Of a DNA stretch of 64,000 bases, positions 35,985 through 45,688 are shown one piece after another. The position numbers were made by a program, and so were the translations under genes. Numbering within the stretch: the stretch's first letter is position 1; every line of letters starts with the position of its first letter. The notes under the pieces are model-generated. The model was not told the DNA's origin and did not search any database. It worked only from the letters and a program-made list of their open reading frames with translations. The DNA lies in NCBI RefSeq assembly GCF_000716435.1, contig NZ_JNWO01000013.1, positions 62,001 to 126,000 on the forward strand. Direction: 5' to 3'. Source of the DNA: Streptomyces xylophagus. Lineage in GTDB: Bacteria > Actinomycetota > Actinomycetes > Streptomycetales > Streptomycetaceae.

Positions 35985-38402
35985 ATGTCGGAGGCGGAGC
36001 GGGCGGGGACATCCCGTCAGGACACTCGTCGGGACAAGAACGAGCGTCTTCTCGCCGGGCGGTACCGGTTGGGAGAAGTGCTCGGCCGCGGAGGCATGGG
36101 CACGGTGTGGCGTGCCGAGGACGAAACCCTGGGCCGGACGGTGGCCGTCAAGGAGTTGCGGTTCCCGTCCAGCATCGACGAGGACGAGAAACGCCGGCTG
36201 ATCACGCGGACGTTGCGCGAGGCCAAGGCCATCGCGCGGATCCGCAACACCAGCGCGGTGACGGTCTACGACGTGGTCGACGAGGACGACCGGCCGTGGA
36301 TCGTCATGGAGTTGGTCGAGGGCAAGTCGCTCGCCGAGGCCATCCGGGAAGACGGCCTGCTCGAACCGCGCCGTGCGGCGGAGGTCGGGCTCGCGATACT
36401 CGACGTCCTGCGGTCCGCGCACCGCGAGGGCATCCTGCACCGCGACGTGAAGCCGTCGAACGTGCTGATCGCCGAGGACGGCCGGGTCGTGCTCACCGAC
36501 TTCGGCATCGCACAGGTCGAGGGCGACCCGTCGATCACCTCCACCGGCATGCTCGTCGGCGCGCCCTCGTACATCTCCCCGGAGCGGGCCCGCGGGCACA
36601 AGCCCGGTCCGGCGGCCGACCTGTGGTCGCTGGGCGGCCTGTTGTACGCGGCGGTCGAGGGCGCACCGCCGTACGACAAGGGTTCCGCGATCGCCACGCT
36701 CACCGCGGTGATGACCGAGCCGCTGGAGGAGCCGAAGAACGCCGGGCCGTTGCGGGACGTCATCTACGGCCTGCTGAACAAGGACCCGGCTCAGCGCCTC
36801 GACGACGCGGGTGCCCGGGCGATGCTCAACGCGGTGATCCACGCGCCCGAGCCCAAGGCGGTCGAGTCCGAGCCGCCGGCTGACGCCACCCGGGTGGTGC
36901 CGTTGCCCGCGCAGCCGGGGCCTGCGGAGCCCGGCGGCAAGAAGAGCGGTGGCGGGAGCGGGAGTTCGGGTCCTTCGGCGGGGGCCGAGCGGTTGCGCGG
37001 GGCGTTGCGGTCCATGCGGAAGGCCGCGGGGGGCTCGGCGGGGGCCGGGGCGGCCACTTCGGCGGCTGCGGGTTCAGGTGCCGCTGCGGGTTCGGTCAAG
37101 AGTCCCGGTTCGGATTCTGGCGCGGCTTCAACTCCCGTTGCCGGTATGCCTGGTGGTTCGGGTGCGGGTGCCGGCGCGGCTGCCGCCGGGACCGGTACGG
37201 CCGGCGTGGCCGGTGCGTCGGGCAAGAGTGGCTCCGGTACTTCGGGGGCCGGTGGCTCCGGTGGTGCGAAGGGCGCGGAGGCTGCCGGTGCTGGTTCCGG
37301 GACCGCTGCCGCCGGGCCTCGGACGCCTGCGGTGCCTTCGGCCCGGTCGGGAGGTGCTTCCGGTTCGGCGACGCGTTCCGGGACGTCGGCCGGTGCGGGA
37401 GCCGTCGCCGGTTCGGGAGCGAAGGCCGGTGCGTCGGACCCGGGTACACGTGACCTGGGTGCGCAGGCGTCGGGTGCGCGGGAGTCGAGTCTGCGGGACT
37501 CCGGCATCAAGGACACGACCACGCACGAGGTGGGTGCGCGGGGGGCCAACTCGGCTTCCGGTGGGCGGAGTTCCGGATGGCCCGTGATGACGCCGCCGGA
37601 TCTGCCGCCGCGGCACGTGCCGAGGGCGCCGATCACCGACGTGGTGCCGAAGCGGACGCTGGTGATCATCGCGGTCGTCATCGTGCTCGCGGTGCTCGGT
37701 GTCGTGCTGGCGTTCACGCTCGGTGACGGTGACGACAGCGGCTCGAAGGGGTCGAAGCACAACAGCGGTGCCAAGACGGGCAGTAGCGCCAGCGCGAGCG
37801 CGAGTGAGAGCGCCGACACCACCAAGAAGGACAGCGGCGACAGCGAGAGCACGGGCGGCGCGCAGGCCGACTCCTCGGTGACGGCACCGGCCGCGGGAAA
37901 TACGGCGAGTTCGGGTACGAGCGCGACCGGCGGGACCAGCGGCGGGGCGATCGGTACCTCGGGCGGCGCCGCGGTGGTGAAGACGTACAAGGGGAGCCAG
38001 GGGTTCTCCATAGGCCTGCCCGCCGGGTGGTCGTACCAGTCGACCGACTCGGCGGGGGTCCGGTTCACCGGGCCGGACGGGCAGAAGCTGCTGATCGCCT
38101 GGACCAGTACGCCGAAGGGCGATCCGGTGGCGGACTGGAAGAACCAGGAGCAGTACATGACGCGCTCCGGGTACACGCGGATCCGAATAGAGGAGGTGGA
38201 CTACCGGAGCTGGAACACAGCCGACTGGGAGTTCACCTATGAGGACGGTGGGACGAAGTACCGCACGATCGACCGCGGGTTCGTCGTCAACGGTCATCTC
38301 GGATATGCGCTCATGTACACCGCGAAAGCCGCCAATTGGGGTACTGAACTGCGTAAGGACACCTGGACGACGCTGACGAAGACGTTCGAACCGAAGTCGT
38401 GA
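35985..38402 (+). CDS. Receptor-type Ser/Thr protein kinase 1
   Basis: An 805-residue Hanks-type kinase. The start at 35985 has GAGGGGA 4 nt upstream; ATG at 35973 is an alternative. Kinase motifs are the glycine loop GRGGMG (34-39), Lys56, HRDVKPSN (Asp154), DFG (172-174) and YISPERARG. A Gly/Ala/Ser-rich juxtamembrane region of about 250 residues follows, then a membrane helix (TLVIIAVVIVLAVLGVVLAF, about 556-576). The external domain (FSIGLPAGWSYQSTDSAGVRF ... TWTTLTKTFEPKS) is shared by all kinases of this cluster and lacks PASTA repeats. It is first of five consecutive kinase genes. Confidence 0.9.
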   Translation: MSEAERAGTSRQDTRRDKNERLLAGRYRLGEVLGRGGMGTVWRAEDETLGRTVAVKELRFPSSIDEDEKRRLITRTLREAKAIARIRNTSAVTVYDVVDEDDRPWIVMELVEGKSLAEAIREDGLLEPRRAAEVGLAILDVLRSAHREGILHRDVKPSNVLIAEDGRVVLTDFGIAQVEGDPSITSTGMLVGAPSYISPERARGHKPGPAADLWSLGGLLYAAVEGAPPYDKGSAIATLTAVMTEPLEEPKNAGPLRDVIYGLLNKDPAQRLDDAGARAMLNAVIHAPEPKAVESEPPADATRVVPLPAQPGPAEPGGKKSGGGSGSSGPSAGAERLRGALRSMRKAAGGSAGAGAATSAAAGSGAAAGSVKSPGSDSGAASTPVAGMPGGSGAGAGAAAAGTGTAGVAGASGKSGSGTSGAGGSGGAKGAEAAGAGSGTAAAGPRTPAVPSARSGGASGSATRSGTSAGAGAVAGSGAKAGASDPGTRDLGAQASGARESSLRDSGIKDTTTHEVGARGANSASGGRSSGWPVMTPPDLPPRHVPRAPITDVVPKRTLVIIAVVIVLAVLGVVLAFTLGDGDDSGSKGSKHNSGAKTGSSASASASESADTTKKDSGDSESTGGAQADSSVTAPAAGNTASSGTSATGGTSGGAIGTSGGAAVVKTYKGSQGFSIGLPAGWSYQSTDSAGVRFTGPDGQKLLIAWTSTPKGDPVADWKNQEQYMTRSGYTRIRIEEVDYRSWNTADWEFTYEDGGTKYRTIDRGFVVNGHLGYALMYTAKAANWGTELRKDTWTTLTKTFEPKS

Positions 38403-38566
38403 GGCGGGTGGGTCCGGGTTTGGCGCGCCAGATACGTCAACCCCTCTTTGCGGGTTGCCTCCGGCACGTATCGTGAGTGGTTGCGGACCGTACGCATCCA
38501 GGTATGTATGCGGAACGGGGCGCAAGGCGAACGGAATTGACCAACCGGGCGGCCGGGGGAGGCAAC

Positions 38567-41500
38567 GTGGACGACTATGCGGGTCGGGTGCTCGCCGACC
38601 GCTACCGCCTGCCGCTGCCGCCTTCTGACGAGTACGAACTCACCGAGACCCGCGCCTTCGACACGTACAGCGGGCAGGAAGTCCTGGTACGCCAGGTGCC
38701 GTTGCCCGAGGTCGTCGAGGCGGAGGTGCTCGGCGAGGACGGGCTGCCCGACGGGTTCACCGCGCGCGACCGCGGGGCGCGACGGCCGGCCGCGGCGCGG
38801 ACCGCCACCCGGCGGCCGAGCGATCCGGCGGTACGGCGTGCGGTCGAGGCCGCGCAGGCCGCGGCGCGGATCCCCGACCATCCCCGGCTGGACCAGGTCT
38901 TCGACGTGTTCGCCGAGGGCGGTTCGCTGTGGATAGTCAGCGAACTGGTGTCCGCCCAGACCCTCGCCACGCTGCTCGTCGAGAAGCCGTTGTCGCCGTA
39001 CCGGGCGGCCGAGGTCGCCGCCGATGTCCTGATGGCGCTGCGGGTGCTGCACGCGCACGGCTGGGTGCACCGCAACATCACCGCGCGCACGGTGCTCGTC
39101 TGCGACGACGGCCGGGTGATGCTGACCGGGCTCGCGGTGGGCGCGGCGGAGGAGGCACTGTGCGGCTACGACCCGGTGCCGGTCCAGGACGGCGAGGACG
39201 GGGGTCCGCCGCGCGGACAGCACGGCGGCGGGGCTGCGGTCCCCGCGGTTTCCGCGGCACGGGCCGGCTCTGTGACTCACGGCGGCTCTACGGCTCCTGC
39301 GGTCCCCGGTGACTCCCGGACCGGTGGCGGTGCGATCGGCTTCGGCGGCGCGGGCGGCGGACCCGGCGCCGGTGCTGCCGCCGCTGCCGTAAGCCCCGTC
39401 GAAGCGGACCCCGAGGCCGCTCGGCGGGCCGCGATCGAGGCGCGGGCCGCCCGAGGGCTGCCCGGAGTCGGTGCGGAGGGCGGTGGCGGGGGCGGTTCCT
39501 CCGCCGCGCTGGCCCGCAGGGAAGCGGACGGCGTCGGTGACATCCGGGCCGCGCGGGCCGGGGCGATCGCCGCGTACCGCGCTGGCGCGCGAGCCGCTGC
39601 CCGGGTGCAGGAGGCCCAGCAGACGGGGCGCCCCGCGCTGCCCGGCGCCCGGCCCGCCCCGGCCGGCGAGCACGGCACCTCTTCGCAGCCGGGCGGCGCG
39701 GCCCCACTGCCGTACTCCGCCGGCAACGGTGTGGAGCACCCGTCCGGCACAACGCCCCCGGGCCAGATAGCCGACCCCTACGGCGTCCGCAACACCGCCT
39801 GGCACGGCGCCGCACCACGCCCCGGCACCGGCGGCACGGCCCCGGCAGCACAGGGCGACCGCGCGTTCCCCCCACCGACGGGCGGCCCCGGCACACCGTC
39901 CCCGGGCGGAACAGGCACGTTCCCCGGCCCGGACGCCTCGGGCCCGCTCGGCGGGGACACTTCCGGGCACCGTGCGGGTGCGGGTGCGGGTGCGGGTGCT
40001 CCGGCTCAGGGTGGGGATGCCTCGGGTTATCGCGCGGGCGCCCCGGGCTACGGCGGGGATGCGTCGGCCTACGCAGGGGACGACCAGGCTCACGGCGGGG
40101 ACACTTCGGGTTACCGCACGGGTGCTCCGACCCACGGCGCGGAGGCCTCGGGCTATCGCGCGGGTACCTCGGCCTATGTCGGAGACGACGGCGCGGGCCC
40201 CTCGGGATACCGTGCGGATGTCCCGGCCCCGTTCGGCGGGGACACTTCGGGTCACCGTACGGGTGCCCCGGTCCAGGGTGGAGACACCTCGGGCTACCGC
40301 GCGGGCGACTCGACTTATGGCAGGGATGCCTCGGCCTACGCCCGAGACAACGCCCCCAACCGCGGTACGGACGCCTCGGGTTACCGCGCAGGCGCCCCAG
40401 CCCACGGCACGAACACCCCGCCCCACGGCGCCGACCCCACCCGCTACAGCGCACTCACCGCTGCCGGTCAGCCCGGCGTGGCCGCGCCCGGTAACCCTCG
40501 CCTCCCCGGCCTCGACGGTCCCGTCCCGCCCGCCCCCGGTGCCGGTAACTCCCCCCAACCTCCCTCCCGCTGGGACGAGTTGGCCGCAGCCGGAGCTCCC
40601 GCTCGTCGTGGGCCCGCCACCGCGTTGGCGGCTGAGCGGGCTCGGCAGGTGCGGATGACGGTCGTGGGGCCGGTGACCGAGCGGTGGGCGCCGGAGCAGG
40701 CCGTGCCGGTGCATGAGAACTGGCAGTTGGCCGCGCCGATCGGGCCGGCCACCGACCTGTGGGCGCTCGGGGCGCTGCTCTTCAGGGCCGTGCAGGGGCA
40801 TGCGCCCTATCCGGAGGAGTCGACCGCCGAGCTGGTGCAGCTCGTGTGTGCGGAGCCGCCCGCGTTCGCGGAGGAGTGCGGGCCGCTGCGGCCGGTCGTG
40901 GAGTCGTTGCTGCGGCAGGATCCGACCGAGCGGCTCGACTTCGAGGAACTGCGGGGCTGGCTGCGGTCGTTGGTGCGCTCGGCGCCCGAGCCCGAGGCCG
41001 GTACCCATGTCGTCGCCACCCCGCCGACCGACCCGAGGCGGCTGCCGATCGTGCGGCGGCGCGGCGAGTTGGTGCGCAGGCGGCGGGCCGGGCTGCCCGC
41101 GACCAGTCCGCACGGGCGGCACAAGCGGGCCAAGGAGGAGGTCGTAGGGTCGCCTCGGCGACTGGGCCGGACCCTGCTCATTCTCATCTTCCTTCTGCTG
41201 GCCGGCGCGGTCGCGTACGCCATGCTCTTTTTGCCCAAGTCCGGGGAGAACTCCGGCGCCGGGCAGGGGGACAAGACCGGGACCGCGGGGGACGCGAGTC
41301 CCGCGCCCTCCCAGTCGTCGGCCGAGGCCAGCAGTCAGCCGCAGCCCGACCAGACCTCACCGGCGGCGAGTAACAGCCCGTCCACGTCCGCGAGTTCGAG
41401 CCCGACGCAGACCGACCCGAATGTCGCCGCCGGCTTCGTGCTGCGCAAGGACTCCGTCGGGTTCCAGGTCGCCGTCGCCAAGGGGTGGACCCGTACGCCG

Positions 41501-41878
41501 AAGAACGGGAGCGGCCAAGTCGTCTACTCCCACGGCGACTTCGAGCTGATCGTCGTGGCCGGACGGGACAGCGCCACGAAGTACGGCAGTGATCCGATGG
41601 TGTACCAGCGGGACAGCGAGAGCGAGTTGCAGCCGTACCGCAACTCCAGTTGGGCCACGGCCACCGGGCTGCGGACCATCACGGTCGGCGGAAAGACCAT
41701 GGCCGAGGGGCAGTTCACCTGGACGGACAGCCAGGGCGGCGACCTGTTCGTACGCAACATGGCGTTCCTCATCGACGGCAGGTACCACATCGTGCAGGTA
41801 CGCGGCCCGGAGGCCCAACGGGACGAGGTGACACGGCTGTACGAGCAGGCGTCGTCGACCTATCAGTACACCGGGTGA
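38567..41878 (+). CDS. Receptor-type pseudokinase with about 500-residue activation-segment insert
   Basis: A 1103-residue protein. GTG at 38567 (VDDYAGRVLADRYRL) was chosen for the strong RBS GGGGGAGG just upstream; longer open frames lack one. The kinase fold lacks all key residues: no glycine loop, VLVRQV (Arg42) instead of VAVK, HRNITARTVL (168-) instead of HRDxKxxN, and TGL (187-189) instead of DFG. The fold resumes at RWAPEQA (about 706) and ends with an APE-like helix set. Between 200 and 700 lies low-complexity sequence with repeats such as GGDTSGYRAGAP. Then a helix (LLILIFLLLAGAVAYAMLFL) and the cluster's external domain follow (VGFQVAVAKGWTR ...). Confidence 0.88.
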   Translation: MDDYAGRVLADRYRLPLPPSDEYELTETRAFDTYSGQEVLVRQVPLPEVVEAEVLGEDGLPDGFTARDRGARRPAAARTATRRPSDPAVRRAVEAAQAAARIPDHPRLDQVFDVFAEGGSLWIVSELVSAQTLATLLVEKPLSPYRAAEVAADVLMALRVLHAHGWVHRNITARTVLVCDDGRVMLTGLAVGAAEEALCGYDPVPVQDGEDGGPPRGQHGGGAAVPAVSAARAGSVTHGGSTAPAVPGDSRTGGGAIGFGGAGGGPGAGAAAAAVSPVEADPEAARRAAIEARAARGLPGVGAEGGGGGGSSAALARREADGVGDIRAARAGAIAAYRAGARAAARVQEAQQTGRPALPGARPAPAGEHGTSSQPGGAAPLPYSAGNGVEHPSGTTPPGQIADPYGVRNTAWHGAAPRPGTGGTAPAAQGDRAFPPPTGGPGTPSPGGTGTFPGPDASGPLGGDTSGHRAGAGAGAGAPAQGGDASGYRAGAPGYGGDASAYAGDDQAHGGDTSGYRTGAPTHGAEASGYRAGTSAYVGDDGAGPSGYRADVPAPFGGDTSGHRTGAPVQGGDTSGYRAGDSTYGRDASAYARDNAPNRGTDASGYRAGAPAHGTNTPPHGADPTRYSALTAAGQPGVAAPGNPRLPGLDGPVPPAPGAGNSPQPPSRWDELAAAGAPARRGPATALAAERARQVRMTVVGPVTERWAPEQAVPVHENWQLAAPIGPATDLWALGALLFRAVQGHAPYPEESTAELVQLVCAEPPAFAEECGPLRPVVESLLRQDPTERLDFEELRGWLRSLVRSAPEPEAGTHVVATPPTDPRRLPIVRRRGELVRRRRAGLPATSPHGRHKRAKEEVVGSPRRLGRTLLILIFLLLAGAVAYAMLFLPKSGENSGAGQGDKTGTAGDASPAPSQSSAEASSQPQPDQTSPAASNSPSTSASSSPTQTDPNVAAGFVLRKDSVGFQVAVAKGWTRTPKNGSGQVVYSHGDFELIVVAGRDSATKYGSDPMVYQRDSESELQPYRNSSWATATGLRTITVGGKTMAEGQFTWTDSQGGDLFVRNMAFLIDGRYHIVQVRGPEAQRDEVTRLYEQASSTYQYTG

Positions 41879-42026
41879 CCCGCGGAAGCGGCGCGCCGAG
41901 GCCCGGTGGTTCCCGTTCGGGCGCAGAAGCGACAACCGTCACAGTGCGGTCTCCGTGGTACCCCGCTGGTTCCCTGGACAAGGGCCTGTCCTTACGCTGA
42001 GCCTGTCAAGAGCATTGCGGGGAAAC

Positions 42027-43718
42027 GTGAATCAGATGCAGGGCCTGCTCCTCGCGGGGCGCTATCGGCTGGCCGAGTCGATCGGCAGCGGTGGCATGGG
42101 CCGGGTGTGGCGTGCGCACGACGAGGTACTGCACCGGGCCGTCGCCATCAAGGAGTTGACGGCCGCGCTCTATGTGTCCGAGAGCGACCAGCCGCGGCTG
42201 CTGGCGCGCACCCGCGCCGAGGCGCGCGCCGCCGCGCGGATCAACCACGCCGCCGTCGTCACCGTGCACGACGTACTCGAGCACGACGGCCGCCCCTGGA
42301 TCGTCATGGAGCTGGTCGAGGGCAACTCCCTTGCCGACGAGGTCAAGGAGCAGGGCCGGATCGAGCCGGCCGAGGCCGCGCGCATCGGCCTGTGGGTGCT
42401 GCGCGCCCTGCGTGCCGCGCATGCCGCGGGTGTCCTGCACCGTGACGTGAAGCCCGGCAATGTGCTGCTCGGGCAGGACGGGCGGGTGCTGCTCACCGAC
42501 TTCGGCATCGCGCAGATCGAGGGCGACTCGACCATCACGCGCACGGGAGAGGTCGTAGGCTCCGTCGACTACCTCGCCCCCGAGCGCGTCCGCGGCGCCG
42601 ACCCCGGACCGTCCTCCGACCTGTGGGCGCTGGGCGCCACGCTCTTCACGGCGGTCGAGGGCCGTTCGCCGTTCCGCCGCACCTCGCCGTTGTCCACCAT
42701 GCAGGCCGTCGTCGAGGAGGAGGCCGGCGAGCCGCGGTACGCCGGTGCGCTCGCGCCCGTCATCGCCGCGCTGCTGAACAAGGACCCCGCGCTACGGCCC
42801 GACGCCGACCAGGCCGAGCAGATGCTCGCGGAGGCGGCCGAGGGGCGGCGGCCGCGGGCGGCGGAGGAGTGGCTGCCGACGCAGCAAGTGGGCTCGCGCC
42901 AGGCGGGGTTCGCGCAGGACTTCAGTTCGGGTTCGGGTGCGACGCCGTACCAGTCGGCGACCGGGGGCGCGACGCCGTACCCGCCGGTGACCGGGCCGAC
43001 CCACCACACGCCTGTCGTCCCCCTCACGTCCCACGCGCCCGCTCCGACGAAGCGCCGCCGGGTCCGCTCGGTCGTCCTGGTCGTTGTCCTCGCCGCACTC
43101 GTCGGCGGAGGTGCCGCGGTCGCGCTGCAGCACTTCGGCACGGACCGCGCCGGCGACTCCGCCTCGGCCCCGTCGACTCCGAGCGCCGGTACGAGTGCCA
43201 GTGCCAGTGCCACGCCGAGCGACGGGAGTGGTTCGGGGGCGGTTCCCGACGGTTGGGAGCGGCGCGCGGACCCGGTGGGCTTCAGCATCTCCCTGCCCAA
43301 GGGGTGGAAGCGGTCCGTCTCCATCGACCAGGACGGCCTCCAGCAGGTCGACTTCACGCCCGACAAGGGCAAGCACCTCGTGCGGGTCGCGGTCGACACC
43401 GCGCCGGACTTCAGCACCTCGTACGCGCACATGGAGGACTTGGACCAGCGGGTCTCGGCGCGGCTGGTGGACTACAAGCGGCTGAGCCTCAAGGAGGAGC
43501 TCTTCCGCGACCAGCCGGGCGTCCGCTGGGAGTACACCTGGAACGCGCTGGCCAAGGACGCGCCGCACTACTTCCCCGGGCCCTACCGCGCGATCGACGT
43601 CGGGTACATGGACAACGAGGGCACCGAGTACGCCATCTACTCGGCCTCGCCGGCCGCTGACTGGGCCACTACCAGCAAGCAGTACGACGTGATCCTGCGG
43701 AGTTTCCAGGAGGGGTGA
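42027..43718 (+). CDS. Receptor-type Ser/Thr protein kinase 3
   Basis: A 563-residue kinase. The GTG start at 42027 has GGGGAAA upstream. Motifs are GSGGMG (20-25), Lys42, HRDVKPGN (138-), DFG (158-160) and YLAPERVRG. A short Thr/Pro linker leads to a membrane helix (VRSVVLVVVLAALVGGGAAVALQHF, about 345-367), then the extracytoplasmic domain VGFSISLPKGWKRSVSIDQDGLQQVDFTPDKGK ... ASPAADWATTSKQYDVILRSFQEG. It lies 149 nt downstream of the pseudokinase gene and may have its own promoter. Confidence 0.92.
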   Translation: MNQMQGLLLAGRYRLAESIGSGGMGRVWRAHDEVLHRAVAIKELTAALYVSESDQPRLLARTRAEARAAARINHAAVVTVHDVLEHDGRPWIVMELVEGNSLADEVKEQGRIEPAEAARIGLWVLRALRAAHAAGVLHRDVKPGNVLLGQDGRVLLTDFGIAQIEGDSTITRTGEVVGSVDYLAPERVRGADPGPSSDLWALGATLFTAVEGRSPFRRTSPLSTMQAVVEEEAGEPRYAGALAPVIAALLNKDPALRPDADQAEQMLAEAAEGRRPRAAEEWLPTQQVGSRQAGFAQDFSSGSGATPYQSATGGATPYPPVTGPTHHTPVVPLTSHAPAPTKRRRVRSVVLVVVLAALVGGGAAVALQHFGTDRAGDSASAPSTPSAGTSASASATPSDGSGSGAVPDGWERRADPVGFSISLPKGWKRSVSIDQDGLQQVDFTPDKGKHLVRVAVDTAPDFSTSYAHMEDLDQRVSARLVDYKRLSLKEELFRDQPGVRWEYTWNALAKDAPHYFPGPYRAIDVGYMDNEGTEYAIYSASPAADWATTSKQYDVILRSFQEG

Positions 43719-43871
43719 CCGGCGCGGCCTCGTGCTCCCTTCGAGGACCGCCACCTGGGCGTCGATGTGTTTCCCGTGAGGGAACCCGTCATGGCTGAAA
43801 ACGATCACCCCTGAAGGTCGGCGTACTTGGCTGGTCGCCGCTCCGGTAAGGGGTCCGTCCGGTGGGGCATC

Positions 43872-45596
43872 ATGGGGCGTATGGGGACTCCGGGAGACAA
43901 CTTCCGTGTCGTAGCGGGCCGTTACCGCCTGGAGGCCAGGCTCGGGCGCGGTGGCATGGGCATCGTGTGGCGGGCGACCGACCAGTTGCTGGGGCGGCAG
44001 GTCGCCGTCAAGGAGATCGCCCAGGACGACTCCCTCTCCGAGGAGGAGGCCCGGCGCCAGCGCGACCGTACGCTGCGCGAGGCGCGGGCGGTCGCGCAGC
44101 TCAGGCATCCGCACATCATCGTCGTGCACGATGTGGTCGAGCAGGACGAACAGCCGTACATCGTCATGGAGTTGCTCGACGGCGGCTCGCTCGCCGACCG
44201 GATCTCCACGCGCGGTCCCGTCGACGCCGCCGAGGCCGCGCGGATCGGGGTCGCCCTGCTCGGCGCGCTGCGTACGGCGCATGCGGCGGGCGTCCTGCAC
44301 CGGGACATCAAACCGGCCAACGTGCTGCTGGGGACGGCCTCCGACGAGGCCGACTCCGAGCGGGTCGTCCTGACCGACTTCGGTATCGCGCAGGTCGTGG
44401 GCGCCACGACGCTCACCGAGAGCGGCGCGTTCGTGGGCTCGCCGGAGTACACCGCGCCGGAGCGGATGTCGGGCCTGGGGACCGGTCCCGCGTCCGACCT
44501 GTGGTCGCTGGGCGCGCTGCTGTGCACGATCCTCAGCGGTGAATCGCCGTTCCGGCGCGACTCGTTGGGCGGCATCCTGCACGCGGTCGTCTTCGACGAG
44601 ATCCGCCCGCCCGACGAGGCCAGGCCGCTGCTTCCCGTCGTACGGGGGCTGCTCGAACGCGATCCGGAACGGCGGCTGGAGGCGGCCGAGGCGGAGCGGA
44701 TGCTGCGGGCTTTCCTGGACACCGGGCGCACGCCGGCAAGGGCATCGGCGTCGACATCGGCGTCGGGGCGTACGCCGAAGCTGACGTCCCGCCGTACGGC
44801 CAAGCCGGCGCCTGGGTACACGCCGACCCAACGGGACGTTCCCCGGGGGCAGTCGGTGCCCTCGCCCTCGACCCCCGTGCCGTCGCCTACGCCCGCTGCC
44901 ACGGCGGAGCAGCCCCCTCGGCGTTCGACGCGCGGTGTGCTCGTGGCCGCGTTGCTGGTCGCGGCGATGGCGGGGGCGGGGGTGTCGGCGGCGGCGCTGT
45001 TGTTGCGGGGGGACGGGGACGGCGGTGTCGCGAAGGGTGCCTCGCCGGTGAGTTCGGCGCCGTTGACGTCCACGAGTGCCGGTACGTCACCCTCGCCGTC
45101 CCGCACACCGTCCGCCACACCTTCGGCGACGGCCAGGACGCCCAACACCCCCACCGCGCCCTCCGGTTACCGCCTCGCCCACGACCCCGACGGCTTCTCG
45201 CTCGCCGTACCGGAGGACTTCGTGCGCGTGCCGCAGGGCGAGCGCATCTTCTACATGTCGCCGGGGGAGACCTTCCGCCTCGGCATCAAGATGTCCGACC
45301 CCGAAACGGGCGGCCCGCTCGCGGTGATGAAGAGCGCGGCGGCCAAGGGTGCGGACACGAACCCCGGTTACCACGACGGCAAGGTCACCGACACCACGCA
45401 CTACGGACACCCCGCCGCGCTCTGGGAGTTCAGCTGGAACGGCTTCAGCACGGCGGAGGGGCCCCGGCACACGTACGACATGTGCTGGGAGGAGGGCGGC
45501 CGGATGTACGACGTGTGGGTGTCGGCGCCGGTCGGGAAGGTGCGGGAGGCGAAGGAGTACTTCGATGTCGCGCTGGACACGTTCGCACGGGCATGA
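43872..45596 (+). CDS. Receptor-type Ser/Thr protein kinase 4
   Basis: A 574-residue kinase. The ATG at 43872 (MGRMGTPGD) is preceded by GGTGGGG; a second ATG at 43881 is possible. Motifs are GRGGMG (25-30), Lys47, HRDIKPAN (143-), DFG (169-171) and YTAPERMSG, with a small insert before DFG (TASDEADSER). The membrane helix is GVLVAALLVAAMAGAGVSAAALLL (about 355-378), then Ser/Thr-Pro linker and the family external domain, DGFSLAVPEDFVRVPQGERIFYM ... KEYFDVALDTFARA. Confidence 0.92.
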   Translation: MGRMGTPGDNFRVVAGRYRLEARLGRGGMGIVWRATDQLLGRQVAVKEIAQDDSLSEEEARRQRDRTLREARAVAQLRHPHIIVVHDVVEQDEQPYIVMELLDGGSLADRISTRGPVDAAEAARIGVALLGALRTAHAAGVLHRDIKPANVLLGTASDEADSERVVLTDFGIAQVVGATTLTESGAFVGSPEYTAPERMSGLGTGPASDLWSLGALLCTILSGESPFRRDSLGGILHAVVFDEIRPPDEARPLLPVVRGLLERDPERRLEAAEAERMLRAFLDTGRTPARASASTSASGRTPKLTSRRTAKPAPGYTPTQRDVPRGQSVPSPSTPVPSPTPAATAEQPPRRSTRGVLVAALLVAAMAGAGVSAAALLLRGDGDGGVAKGASPVSSAPLTSTSAGTSPSPSRTPSATPSATARTPNTPTAPSGYRLAHDPDGFSLAVPEDFVRVPQGERIFYMSPGETFRLGIKMSDPETGGPLAVMKSAAAKGADTNPGYHDGKVTDTTHYGHPAALWEFSWNGFSTAEGPRHTYDMCWEEGGRMYDVWVSAPVGKVREAKEYFDVALDTFARA

Positions 45597-45688
45597 ACAC
45601 GACATATAGGGCATCTCGCGTCACGGCTCTGTGACCGGAAAGGTCCAGAGCTGGATGCGGTGGCGTCCGGCGCGATATGGATGGACGT

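Noticed and set aside
39950..40420. Repeats at the pseudokinase considered as a CRISPR array
   Set aside because: They are in frame and encode GGDxSGYRAG, without spacers of constant length.
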